Source: Pseudomonadota bacterium (lineage in GTDB: Bacteria; Pseudomonadota; Gammaproteobacteria; Burkholderiales; Burkholderiaceae_D). Taken from it: DNA of 7,785 nucleotides. A program made the position numbers and the translations under genes. The stretch spans positions 1 through 7,785 of the forward strand of contig JAFECY010000246.1 of NCBI GenBank assembly GCA_018241865.1, read 5' to 3'. Positions 1 through 6,152 of this stretch are shown piece by piece; positions within the stretch are counted from its first letter, which is position 1, and each line of letters begins with the position of its first letter. The notes below the pieces were generated by a model. That model was not told the DNA's origin. It worked only from the letters and a program-made list of their open reading frames with translations, and did not search any database.

Positions 1-395
1 AAGCGCGACTCGCGCATCATGCGCGACAGGATTTCCGCCGGCAAAAAGTGTGTGCAGACAATCGCGTCCGGCTTGAGCGATTCGATTTCCTTGCGCAAGG
101 CGCGGGTATTGAGCCGTTCGACACCGCGTCGCAATTTTTCCATTGCGCTGCCTGGATGGGCGTCGTTGCTGGCTTGGTAGAGATAGCCCCACAGCGCTGG
201 TGCCTTGTTGACCAGCTTGATGTAAAAATCGGTATAGACCTTGCGGAAAGCGGCACTGACGAAATCCATCACGTCCCAATGCACCGCATTCACCTCGCCA
301 CCCATAGTCAGCGCCTGTTGCCGAATCGCTTCGGCAGCACGCATGTGACCAGCGCCGGCGGAAACGCTAAGAAGAAGGATTTTTTTCTGGGACAT
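1..395 (-). CDS. MGDG synthase/MurG-like glycosyltransferase, N-terminal part (runs off left edge)
   Basis: Read on the minus strand from ATG at 395, this frame stays open to the window edge and gives 131 residues beginning MSQKKILLLSVSAGAGHMRA. The hydrophobic beta strand followed by the glycine-rich loop SAGAGH (about residues 10-17) is the hallmark of the N-terminal domain of monogalactosyldiacylglycerol synthase (PF06925), found in the GT28/MurG-like family. Later stretches fit the same domain: the WDVMDF segment, the KAPALWGYLYQ segment and the DAIVCTHFLPAEIL segment (about residues 110-124). Family members transfer a hexose or other sugar from a UDP-sugar to diacylglycerol or a related membrane lipid at the cytoplasmic face. 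The catalytic C-terminal domain, usually a further 200-250 residues, lies outside the window, so acceptor and donor cannot be judged. No strong Shine-Dalgarno sequence precedes the ATG. A 9-bp palindrome sits 9 bases upstream of the start. The gene follows the exported-protein gene in the same direction after 65 bases and may share its transcript. Confidence 0.85.
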   Translation of the reverse strand, partial: MSQKKILLLSVSAGAGHMRAAEAIRQQALTMGGEVNAVHWDVMDFVSAAFRKVYTDFYIKLVNKAPALWGYLYQASNDAHPGSAMEKLRRGVERLNTRALRKEIESLKPDAIVCTHFLPAEILSRMMRESR

Positions 396-404
396 GAGGC
401 TGCG

Positions 405-428
405 CGATCTTGAGGAAATTCAAGATCG
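405..428. repeat. Perfect 9-bp inverted repeat in front of the glycosyltransferase start
   Basis: CGATCTTGA (405-413) and TCAAGATCG (420-428) are exact reverse complements separated by the 6 bases GGAAAT. The element lies 9 bases before the ATG at 395 and 32 bases after the stop of the preceding gene. There is no run of T after it on either strand, so it does not look like an intrinsic terminator. It could be an operator or a leader RNA hairpin affecting translation start; either is inference. Confidence 0.5.
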
Positions 429-460
429 GAAGAATAGCACTTCCCAACAGATCGATCGGA

Positions 461-1219
461 TCAACCCGGATCGGGCACAAACCGTCCCGGAAAAGGATCA
501 GGCTGGCGCGGCCGCTGCGCGACAATCACACCTTGATTGACCAGATTGCGATAACTGTCGTAACGGATGCTGATGATTTCCGCCGGTGCGCTGCTGGCTC
601 GTTCAAAACTGGTGTAGCTCGCCTGCGCCTCTTCACGCTGACCATGGCCGGTGCCAAGCCGCGAAACAGAATCTTTCGCCAATCCGCGCACCGCGCTTTC
701 CGCCGCCGCTGCAGGCGCATTGTCCTGCTCGTACAAACGCTGGCGTGGCGCGGGCATGATCGGTTGCTGCAGTTTTTCTCGAAACACCGCAACGCCAATC
801 ACACCGATATTTTCCGGCCGGCCGGTACGCGCAGCATAAGACTTGCGTTCTTTGTCGAAAACAAAGGCCGCCACTTCTTCCATGCTCTTGCGCCAACCAT
901 TGATTTCAGTTGCGCCGTAAGCGCCGAGCACATAACCAGACTGCCCCGGCGCGGCCGTTTCACCAGTGATGACATTGACGCCATCGACCGACACTACCGT
1001 CATGGCGCGCGATCCGGCATTGTTGCGCACCACGACTGCATAGCGATTGCCGGGCGTGCCGGCCACATAGTAATTGCCGCGATGTTCATACACGCGCAAT
1101 TGCTCGCCGGTTTCGCGGTCGATGACAGACAAATCGACCAAGCGGCCAACCGCGCCGGCAGGCGACGACAGCAGGCTACCGAGCAGCGCAAACGAGACGA
1201 GTGAGAGAGAAAGTTTCAT
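461..1219 (-). CDS. Conserved exported protein of unknown function
   Basis: This gene encodes 252 residues starting MKLSLSLVSFALLGSLLSSP, a clear Sec signal peptide with likely cleavage after AGA at about residue 23, so the mature protein is periplasmic or otherwise exported. The frame stays open 39 codons further upstream. The start at 1219 is chosen because the signal peptide begins there and an AAAGGA Shine-Dalgarno sequence precedes it. The mature protein has two well-ordered blocks. The first (about 25-150) contains RETGEQLRVYEHRGNYYVAG, VVSVDGVNVITGETA, NGWRKS and AARTGRPENIGVIGVAVF. After an Ala-rich linker (about 165-180), the second (about 185-232) contains RLGTGHGQRE, a FERAS segment and RYDSYRNLVNQGV. 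I recall similar unnamed proteins across Burkholderiales but know no assigned function, and I see no catalytic motif. The Pro-rich tail (PRQPDPFPGRFVPDPG) may be disordered. It may be co-transcribed with the glycosyltransferase 65 bases downstream. Confidence 0.85.
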   Translation of the reverse strand: MKLSLSLVSFALLGSLLSSPAGAVGRLVDLSVIDRETGEQLRVYEHRGNYYVAGTPGNRYAVVVRNNAGSRAMTVVSVDGVNVITGETAAPGQSGYVLGAYGATEINGWRKSMEEVAAFVFDKERKSYAARTGRPENIGVIGVAVFREKLQQPIMPAPRQRLYEQDNAPAAAAESAVRGLAKDSVSRLGTGHGQREEAQASYTSFERASSAPAEIISIRYDSYRNLVNQGVIVAQRPRQPDPFPGRFVPDPG

Positions 1220-1224
1220 GACTA

Positions 1225-1230
1225 TCCTTT
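1225..1230 (-). promoter_or_regulatory. Ribosome binding site fixing the exported-protein start
   Basis: AAAGGA on the minus strand lies five bases before the ATG at 1219. It supports that start over the upstream in-frame alternatives, which would place a charged, Arg-rich stretch ahead of the signal peptide. Confidence 0.65.
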
Positions 1231-1253
1231 CAAGGTGACGGTAATGCCTTGAA
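1229..1253. repeat. Inverted repeat overlapping the exported-protein ribosome binding site
   Basis: TTCAAGG (1229-1235) and CCTTGAA (1247-1253) are exact reverse complements with an 11-base spacer. The gene-proximal arm overlaps the end of the Shine-Dalgarno sequence at 1225-1230. A hairpin here could partly mask the ribosome binding site, or the dyad could be a protein-binding site. Only the symmetry is observed; function is inference. Confidence 0.4.
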
Positions 1254-1389
1254 CGGATCGGGTGCAGCGGCGGGGTTAAGGCGGAGGCCACACAGAATAA
1301 ATTTCTGCGCTGCGCGGCAAGCCCCGATCTCACCACACTTCAGCGCAGCCCTAGCACTTTCCTTCAATCATTCTTTTATGCCATTGATC

Positions 1390-1425
1390 GTTACATCTCC
1401 ATCTTGCGCTTACAAATTCGTTACA
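1390..1425. repeat. Cluster of three GTTACA-type repeats (TGTAAC on the minus strand)
   Basis: GTTACA occurs at 1390-1395 and 1420-1425, and the near copy CTTACA at 1409-1414. The last two begin 11 bases apart, about one helical turn, and the two exact copies begin 30 bases apart. Same-face direct repeats of this length and period are typical of binding sites for OmpR/PhoB-family response regulators. The cluster lies about 170-205 bases upstream of the exported-protein gene on the minus strand, and just ahead of the FecR-like remnant on the plus strand, so the gene it serves or once served is unclear. Confidence 0.35.
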
Positions 1426-1440
1426 CCGCTTTGCCGTCCA

Positions 1441-1629
1441 TGGGCGTTTACTGGCGGGCAAACCAATCTAGATTCACAAATCAATATTTCCCAGGGAGAA
1501 CTGAATCTGCGCGTTCGTCGATTGGGCGAAAACGAAGTGTTCGAAATCGATACCCCGAACTTTGACCTTGCCTACGAAAGAAACTACTCAACATGCCGAA
1601 CATGCGCGAGCGCAGAATCCACGGCATGA
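1441..1629 (+). pseudogene. Remnant of a FecR-like/DUF6600 protein gene
   Basis: The plus frame through this stretch encodes a recognisable internal piece of the FecR-like N-terminal domain found in DUF6600 proteins of betaproteobacteria. The core (about 1465-1587) reads NLDSQINISQGELNLRVRRL then GENEVFEIDTPN. The family pattern is a hydrophobic strand with Q-L-x-Q-G-x-L-N-V-R-V-R-R-L, then an EVFEIDTPN-like segment. Intact members are exported proteins of several hundred residues. Here only about 40 residues are recognisable. No plausible start, signal peptide or ribosome binding site lies in front. Beyond about 1587 the frame drifts into unrelated residues (a Cys/Ser/Thr-rich tail) and stops at 1629. 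The frame extends upstream to 1249, but that part reads as noncoding leader DNA of the minus-strand gene. I call it a deletion remnant; the alternative, a chance resemblance, is unlikely given the length of the match. The family assignment is from memory of the motif, not a search. Confidence 0.6.
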
Positions 1630-1695
1630 CGAGCACGCATCCCGCGAGCGATGAGTTCGTTAGAGCCGGTGGCGGATCATTACCATGCAGTGTCG

Positions 1696-3459
1696 TCAGA
1701 ATTCTTCCCAATCATCACCGGCGGTAGCGATTTGTTTCGTCGCCGCCCGTGGCCTAGGCGGAGCAACCGCCGTACCGGCGGCGGGCGGTGCGATGCCAGC
1801 GGCCGGCTTGGGTGACTGCTTGACTTGCGCAGGCCGTGCAGTTCGCGCGGTCTGCGTAATCTGTGCGGTGCGTGCCACGACGGCGGATTGCCCTGCCGAT
1901 GCTGCCCCGGTCGAAAGTTTAAACACGCTGACTACGCGCGCCAGTTTCGCCGCTTGATCTTGCATGGCATGCGAAGCCGCGGCCGCCTGTTCCACCAGCG
2001 CCGCGTTCTGCTGCGTGACATTATCCATCTGCGTAATCGCTTGGCTGATCTGCTCGATGCCGGAAGTCTGTTCCTGAGTGGCGGCGGTGATCTCGCCCAT
2101 GATGTCGGTCACCCGGCGGATGCTGTCAACGATCTCGCCCATGCGCATACCGGCCTGCTCCACCAGCGCGCTGCCGGTTTCGACGGTATTGACCGAATGA
2201 TCGATCAGCGCCTTGATTTCTTTCGCTGCGCCGGCCGAGCGTTGCGCTAACGAACGCACTTCCGCCGCCACCACCGCGAAGCCGCGCCCCTGTTCACCGG
2301 CGCGCGCCGCTTCCACTGCCGCGTTGAGCGCGAGGATGTTGGTCTGAAAAGCAATGCCGTCGATCACGCCGATGATATCGACGATCTTGCGCGAAGAATC
2401 ATTGATCGCACCCATGGTATCGACTACCTGCGCCACCACCGCTCCGCCTTTACTCGCCACGTCCGATGCCGCGCTGGCCATCGCGCTGGCCTGACGTGCG
2501 CTATCGGCATTGTGCTGCACGGTCGATGTCATCTCCTCCATCGACGAAGCCGTTTCCTCCAAGCTAGCCGCCTGTTCTTCTGTGCGCGAGGATAAATCGA
2601 GATTGCCGGTGGCGATCTGGGTCGATGCGGTCGCAATGTTATCCGTTCCGCTGCGTACCTGAGTGACGATGCCGACCAGATCTTGGCGCATAGTTTTCAT
2701 CGCATACATCAAGCTTTCCTGATCGCCCGGCCGTGTCTGCACATCCACCGTCAGATCGCCGGCGGCAATCCGGCTGGCGACCAATACCGCATCGTGCGGC
2801 TCACCACCAAGCTGACCAACGATACTACGCGAAATCAGTGTAGCAACTGCGATCCCGAACAGAACGGCAAACCCGCCCAATGCCGCGAAAAGTAGTCTGG
2901 ACGTGCCGGTCATGTCCACAATGCGGGCATTCATGGCAGCGATCAATTCCGCTTGGTGATCCGTCACCTTGTCGATGCTCTTGACGTAGTCGGCCAGCGC
3001 CGGCTCCAGCGTGCGCCGGCTGAGTGCGCGGGCATTTTCCTCGTTGACGGTTTTTTCTTTGAACACATCATCGCGAACGGCGATATAGGCTTTACGCCGA
3101 GCGGCGATTTCCTCGAACATACGCACTTCTTCAACGTCTTTTTCCATGCCGTCGAGTTGCTTCTGGATGGCGCTGATACGCGCGCTGGTTTCTTTGATGC
3201 GAGATTGAATCAATTTCTCGATAACGGCGTCGCTTGAATCAACCACACGCATCGTGCGCGCACCGTTCAAATCCGTGCTGGCCGCCCATTCCGTCACTAA
3301 GCGTTCCTTCACCAGCGTCTTGCTCACCATCGTGCCGACGATGGCGCTGATCGAATGTAAACGCCAGAGACCGATACCGACAATGAATGTCAGCAGAAGC
3401 AGCACAATGGCAAAGCCGACCCCCAGCCTAGTACCGACCTTGAGTTCATTGATTTTCAT
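1696..3459 (-). CDS. Methyl-accepting chemotaxis protein with 4HB sensor, HAMP and C-terminal pentapeptide
   Basis: This 587-residue inner-membrane chemoreceptor senses a ligand in the periplasm and controls CheA through CheW at the receptor tip. Domains in order: short cytoplasmic start ([13 protein letters not shown]); TM1 about 12-31; a helical periplasmic domain about 35-185 resembling the four-helix-bundle 4HB_MCP type; TM2 about 189-210; HAMP about 211-263 ([10 protein letters not shown] segment); and the MA signalling coiled coil about 270-512. The tip hairpin is textbook: [20 protein letters not shown] then [20 protein letters not shown] (about 366-405). Methylation-type segments such as [20 protein letters not shown] flank it. 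A flexible Ala/Pro/Thr linker (about 517-580, with TART/TARP repeats) ends in DWEEF, which fits the xWxxF tether that recruits CheR and CheB. The start at 3459 has a good AGGGAG ribosome binding site (about 3466-3471). The ligand is unknown. No che genes are nearby, so this is an orphan receptor gene with its own likely promoter. Confidence 0.95.
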   Translation of the reverse strand: MKINELKVGTRLGVGFAIVLLLLTFIVGIGLWRLHSISAIVGTMVSKTLVKERLVTEWAASTDLNGARTMRVVDSSDAVIEKLIQSRIKETSARISAIQKQLDGMEKDVEEVRMFEEIAARRKAYIAVRDDVFKEKTVNEENARALSRRTLEPALADYVKSIDKVTDHQAELIAAMNARIVDMTGTSRLLFAALGGFAVLFGIAVATLISRSIVGQLGGEPHDAVLVASRIAAGDLTVDVQTRPGDQESLMYAMKTMRQDLVGIVTQVRSGTDNIATASTQIATGNLDLSSRTEEQAASLEETASSMEEMTSTVQHNADSARQASAMASAASDVASKGGAVVAQVVDTMGAINDSSRKIVDIIGVIDGIAFQTNILALNAAVEAARAGEQGRGFAVVAAEVRSLAQRSAGAAKEIKALIDHSVNTVETGSALVEQAGMRMGEIVDSIRRVTDIMGEITAATQEQTSGIEQISQAITQMDNVTQQNAALVEQAAAASHAMQDQAAKLARVVSVFKLSTGAASAGQSAVVARTAQITQTARTARPAQVKQSPKPAAGIAPPAAGTAVAPPRPRAATKQIATAGDDWEEF

Positions 3460-3515
3460 GGTGCTCTCCCTTGCATAGGTAATCAGAAACCAGACTATTC
3501 GGGCAATCGCGTTTT

Positions 3516-3521
3516 ATTGTA
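3516..3521 (-). promoter_or_regulatory. Possible -10 element for the chemoreceptor gene
   Basis: TACAAT on the minus strand is one base from the sigma-70 -10 consensus and would give a leader of about 50 bases before the ATG at 3459. No convincing -35 hexamer is seen 16-18 bases upstream, where the sequence is G-rich. I could not find a sigma-28 type (flagellar) promoter with correct spacing. Confidence 0.3.
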
Positions 3522-3561
3522 CGACACGACTTGCTCGCCCCCCAGAACGAAATTTGATGCA

Positions 3562-3580
3562 GTGCGCCACCGACGCGCAC
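3562..3580. promoter_or_regulatory. Dyad symmetry, candidate operator upstream of the aminotransferase
   Basis: GTGCGC (3562-3567) and GCGCAC (3575-3580) are exact reverse complements with a 7-base spacer, a 19-bp element. It ends 10 bases before the TATGAT hexamer and so covers the expected -35 position. This is a usual place for a regulator controlling a catabolic gene. No regulator gene lies in the window, so the binding protein is unknown. Confidence 0.4.
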
Positions 3581-3590
3581 CGGGACAGAC

Positions 3591-3596
3591 TATGAT
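3591..3596 (+). promoter_or_regulatory. Possible -10 element for the aminotransferase gene
   Basis: TATGAT matches the sigma-70 -10 consensus at five of six positions and would give a leader of about 25 bases before the ATG at 3629. The -35 region is poor (no TTGACA-like hexamer at 16-18 bases), which would fit activator dependence or weak expression. Confidence 0.35.
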
Positions 3597-3628
3597 GTGC
3601 GTTGTTGCCATCTTCACGTCGAAACGCC

Positions 3629-4948
3629 ATGTCCAATCAGACCGACACCCGCCACTTCTGGATGCCCTTCACCGCCAACCGGCAATTCAAATCGCGGCCG
3701 CGCATGTTGGTTGCCGCTTCGGGCATGTACTACTACACCGACGACGAGCGCCAGATTCTCGACGGCACCGCTGGTTTGTGGTGCACCAACGCCGGCCACT
3801 GCCATCCAAAAATCACCGAAGCAATCCAGCGTCAGGCCGGCATGCTTGATTACGCCCCGACTTTCCAAATGGGTCATCCACGCGCTTTTGAAGCAGCAAG
3901 CGCGCTGACATCGATCGCGCCAGCCGCATTGAATCGCGTATTCTTTTGCAACGACGGCTCGGAAGCGGTGGACAGCGCACTGAAGATCGCGCTGGCTTAC
4001 CACCGCGTACGCGGTGATGGTCTGCGCCATCGTCTGATCGGCCGTGAGCGCGGCTACCACGGCGTCGGTTTCGGCGGCATTGCGGTCGGCGGCATTGCCG
4101 GCAATCGCAAGCATTTCGGTCCGGCGCTGCCGGCGGTCGATCACCTGCGCCATCCGCTCGACATCGCACGCAATGCTTTCACGCGCGGCCTGCCGTCGCA
4201 AGGCGCGGAATTGGCCGACGAACTGGAACAGCGTCTATTGGCGCTGCACGACCCGGCCACGGTGGCGGCCGTCATCGTCGAGCCGATTCAAGGTTCAACC
4301 GGTGTGATTTTGCCGCCGCAAGACTATCTGCAAAAACTGCGTACGATTTGCGACAAGTACGGCATCCTGTTGATCTTCGATGAAGTCATCACCGGCTTCG
4401 GCCGTCTCGGCAGCGCTTTCGGTGCGGACTGGTTCGGCGTCGTGCCCGACATGATCGTGTGCGCCAAGGGACTGACCAACGCCGCCGTGCCGATGGGCGC
4501 GGTGCTGGTGCGTCAGGATATCCACGACACCTTCATGGATGCCGCCGCCGACAATGCCATCGAGTTTTATCACGGCTACACTTACAGCGGCCATCCGCTG
4601 GCCGCCGCCGCCGCGATTGCGACGATGGATGTGTATCGCAGCGAGGGTTTGTTCGAGAACGCTGCTGCGTTGTCGCCTTATTTTGAAGATGCCGCGCATA
4701 GCCTGCGCGGACTGCCGCACGTAAAAGACATTCGCAACCTCGGCTTGGTCTGCGGCATCGAACTGGAAGGCATCCCCGGCCAGCCGGGTGCGCGCGCCTT
4801 CGATGTGTTCCTCCAATGCTTTTGGGAGAAAGACCTGTTGATCCGCACCACCGGCGACATCATCGCGCTGTCGCCGCCGCTGGTCATCAACAAGGCGCAG
4901 ATTGATGCCTTGTTCGGTAAGCTGGCGGAGGTGCTGCGCGCACATTGA
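3629..4948 (+). CDS. Omega-amino acid (beta-alanine):pyruvate aminotransferase, class III
   Basis: This 439-residue PLP enzyme transfers the terminal amino group of beta-alanine or similar omega-amino acids and amines to pyruvate. Products are malonate semialdehyde (or the matching aldehyde) and L-alanine; the enzyme is cytosolic. It follows the Pseudomonas omega-APT/BauA pattern closely: HFWMPFTANRQF near the start (9-20), GTAGLWCTNAGH (47-57), FQMGHP (79-84), NDGSEAVDSALKIA (108-121), RERGYHG (139-145) and IVEPIQGSTGV (216-226). Asp251 in IFDEVITGFGR should bind the PLP ring nitrogen, and Lys280 in CAKGLTNAAVPMG should form the Schiff base. Thr318 lies in HGYTYSGHP. Arg406 in LLIRTTGD aligns with the substrate-carboxylate Arg of omega-APT. 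Length is normal for the family. The start at 3629 is preferred for homology; an in-frame TTG at 3602 is unlikely. No good Shine-Dalgarno sequence precedes it. It stands alone on the plus strand; the usual partner, methylmalonate-semialdehyde dehydrogenase, is absent from the window. Other omega-transaminase substrates (putrescine, GABA, amines) cannot be excluded. Confidence 0.9.
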   Translation: MSNQTDTRHFWMPFTANRQFKSRPRMLVAASGMYYYTDDERQILDGTAGLWCTNAGHCHPKITEAIQRQAGMLDYAPTFQMGHPRAFEAASALTSIAPAALNRVFFCNDGSEAVDSALKIALAYHRVRGDGLRHRLIGRERGYHGVGFGGIAVGGIAGNRKHFGPALPAVDHLRHPLDIARNAFTRGLPSQGAELADELEQRLLALHDPATVAAVIVEPIQGSTGVILPPQDYLQKLRTICDKYGILLIFDEVITGFGRLGSAFGADWFGVVPDMIVCAKGLTNAAVPMGAVLVRQDIHDTFMDAAADNAIEFYHGYTYSGHPLAAAAAIATMDVYRSEGLFENAAALSPYFEDAAHSLRGLPHVKDIRNLGLVCGIELEGIPGQPGARAFDVFLQCFWEKDLLIRTTGDIIALSPPLVINKAQIDALFGKLAEVLRAH

Positions 4949-4994
4949 ACGTTGCCATAACGATGGCTGTTATCGCACGAACGCCGGCAGTCGC

Positions 4995-5690
4995 TTACTT
5001 CAAACTGCCAAACACCTTGCCGATGATCGCGCTACCTGCACCGATCGGATCACGTCGAATTGCTTTTTCTTCTTCGCCGATCATGTAGTACAAACCATCG
5101 AGCGCGCGCTGCGTGACGTAACCCTCCACAGTGGACTGCTCCTGCGAGACCAGATTCAGCTTCGAGGCCTGCGACATGGTCGCATTGTATTTAGCCGACA
5201 AGCCAGAACGGTCGGTGATTTTTTTGACGATGGGCAGAAATTTCACGCCCAGCGCGCCGGATGTTTTTTCGCGGAAGAAATCAGTGACCGACGTTTCGCC
5301 GCCAGAGAGAATATTCTTCGCATCGCTCACGCTCATCGACTTCACTGCATTGAGCAGCAGCGGCTTGGCCATCGGCACGGCGGATTCGGCGGCGCGATTC
5401 ATCGACACCACCAGATCGTCAAGCTGCTGGCCGCGTCCGGTCATCGCCAGCAAGGGACGCGCCTGTTCTAGCACGCCGGGCAAGCCGATCTTGACCTTGT
5501 CGTTACCGAGAAATCCATCCTTGGCGCCGAGTCGCGACACAGCCACCGACGAGCCTTTTTCCAGCGCCGCTTTCAAACCGCCAGATGCTTCTTGGCTAGT
5601 CAAATCAGAAAGGGAAAGCGCGAAGGCGGAAGATGCTGCCAATGCCAATAAAAACATGACGGCGTGCTGCGGAAAGAATGGTGGCTTCAT
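4995..5690 (-). CDS. DUF4197 family exported protein
   Basis: This 231-residue protein begins with a signal peptide (hydrophobic core VMFLLALAASSAFA, likely cleavage after about residue 24) and continues as a typical DUF4197 protein (PF13852), a mainly helical family of unknown function common in proteobacteria. Recognisable family features are LTSQEASGGLKAALEKGSSV near the mature N terminus (31-50), the FLGNDKVKIGLP segment (60-71), the MNRAAE segment (97-102), the ILSGGETSVTDFFR block (127-140) and the C-terminal YVTQRALDGLYYMIGEEEKA then IRRDP (191-215). Length is normal. An AAGGAG ribosome binding site (5696-5701) lies inside the last codons of the DUF488 gene. The ATG overlaps that gene's stop as ATGA, so translation is probably coupled. 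It converges on the aminotransferase with 46 bases between the stops; no strong terminator is visible there. Confidence 0.9.
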   Translation of the reverse strand: MKPPFFPQHAVMFLLALAASSAFALSLSDLTSQEASGGLKAALEKGSSVAVSRLGAKDGFLGNDKVKIGLPGVLEQARPLLAMTGRGQQLDDLVVSMNRAAESAVPMAKPLLLNAVKSMSVSDAKNILSGGETSVTDFFREKTSGALGVKFLPIVKKITDRSGLSAKYNATMSQASKLNLVSQEQSTVEGYVTQRALDGLYYMIGEEEKAIRRDPIGAGSAIIGKVFGSLK

Positions 5691-6070
5691 GATGTCTCCT
5701 TATGTCGTTGCGTTGATTTTGCTTTGGAAGAACGATTGAGATATTCCTGTAACGCCAAAGCATGATTATGCTGCTGATCTTTCGCACCGTAGATCAAGCT
5801 CACGCGCCGGCCGGCAATCTGTGCGCGCAATTCTGCAACCGATTCCGTGTTGGCGTCGAGTTCGGCGAAATAATGGTGCTTGAATTCCTGCCACTTGGCG
5901 GGATCGTGATCGAACCATTTTCGCAGCGCCGTCGAAGGCGCGACATCGCGCAACCACAGATCGATGCAGGCCTTTTCCTTGCTGATGCCGCGCGGCCAAA
6001 GACGATCCACCAACACACGCAGGCCATCCGTTTCTGCTGGCGCATCGTATGCGCGCTTGACGACGATCAT
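5687..6070 (-). CDS. DUF488 family protein (YeaO-like)
   Basis: This small 127-residue cytoplasmic protein belongs to the DUF488 family (PF04343), similar to E. coli YeaO. Its function is not established. Family marks are MIVVKRAYD at the start, VDRLWPRGISKE (21-32), LWLRDVAPS (38-46), a RKWFDHDP segment (50-57), the FKHHYFAEL segment (63-71) and SLIYGAKDQQHNHA (91-104) near the end. The start at 6070 is chosen because homology begins exactly there and GGAGG precedes it by four bases. The open frame extends back to a TTG at 6163, inside the end of the RND gene, but that extension has no family resemblance. The last bases overlap the DUF4197 start as ATGA. The upstream RND transporter gene ends 82 bases before, so the three genes may be one operon, although a GC hairpin lies in that gap. 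Confidence 0.9.
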   Translation of the reverse strand: MIVVKRAYDAPAETDGLRVLVDRLWPRGISKEKACIDLWLRDVAPSTALRKWFDHDPAKWQEFKHHYFAELDANTESVAELRAQIAGRRVSLIYGAKDQQHNHALALQEYLNRSSKAKSTQRHKETS

Positions 6071-6074
6071 GCAG

Positions 6075-6079
6075 CCTCC
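6075..6079 (-). promoter_or_regulatory. Ribosome binding site fixing the DUF488 start
   Basis: GGAGG on the minus strand, four bases before the ATG at 6070, decides this start over the longer TTG-initiated reading. Confidence 0.7.
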
Positions 6080-6086
6080 ATCCCGT

Positions 6087-6102
6087 GCCGGCATCGGCCG
6101 GC
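6087..6102. repeat. GC-rich hairpin between the RND transporter and DUF488 genes
   Basis: GCCGGC (6087-6092) and GCCGGC (6097-6102) are self-complementary arms around the 4 bases ATCG, giving a compact stem-loop. It lies 50 bases past the RND stop and just ahead of the DUF488 ribosome binding site. No T-run follows on the minus strand, so full termination is doubtful. It could mark a processing or attenuation point that lowers expression of the two small genes. Confidence 0.35.
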
Positions 6103-6152
6103 TCATATTGGAATGTACACCTTTTGCCGGCGTCTGAAAATCCGCGTATCGC

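Noticed and set aside
410..1204. Long plus-strand open frame (264 codons) opposite the exported-protein gene
   Set aside because: Its translation is rich in Arg, His and Ala with no ordered motif, and the opposite strand encodes a signal-peptide protein with a ribosome binding site. It is an antisense shadow of GC-rich coding DNA.
1294..1320. Possible promoter for the exported-protein gene on the minus strand (TTGCCG and TATTCT)
   Set aside because: The spacer is only 15 bases and both boxes are imperfect, so the match is no better than chance in an AT-richer patch.
1630..1695. Possible terminator after the chemoreceptor gene
   Set aside because: Only short CATG- and GATG-type symmetries are seen, with no stable stem or T-run, so nothing in this stretch supports a call.
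3497..3521. Sigma-28 (flagellar) promoter for the chemoreceptor
   Set aside because: A TAAA word and a GCCCGAATA word occur on the minus strand, but they are only about five bases apart instead of the roughly 11 needed.
3614..4201. Minus-strand open frames opposite the aminotransferase (also 4295-4945)
   Set aside because: They lie wholly within a complete, motif-rich class III aminotransferase on the plus strand and show no family features of their own.
4951..4975. Possible terminator between the convergent aminotransferase and DUF4197 genes
   Set aside because: Only weak alternative stems are present (GCCAT-AACG-ATGGC, or ATAAC with GTTAT), and neither strand has a following T-run, so I do not call a terminator.
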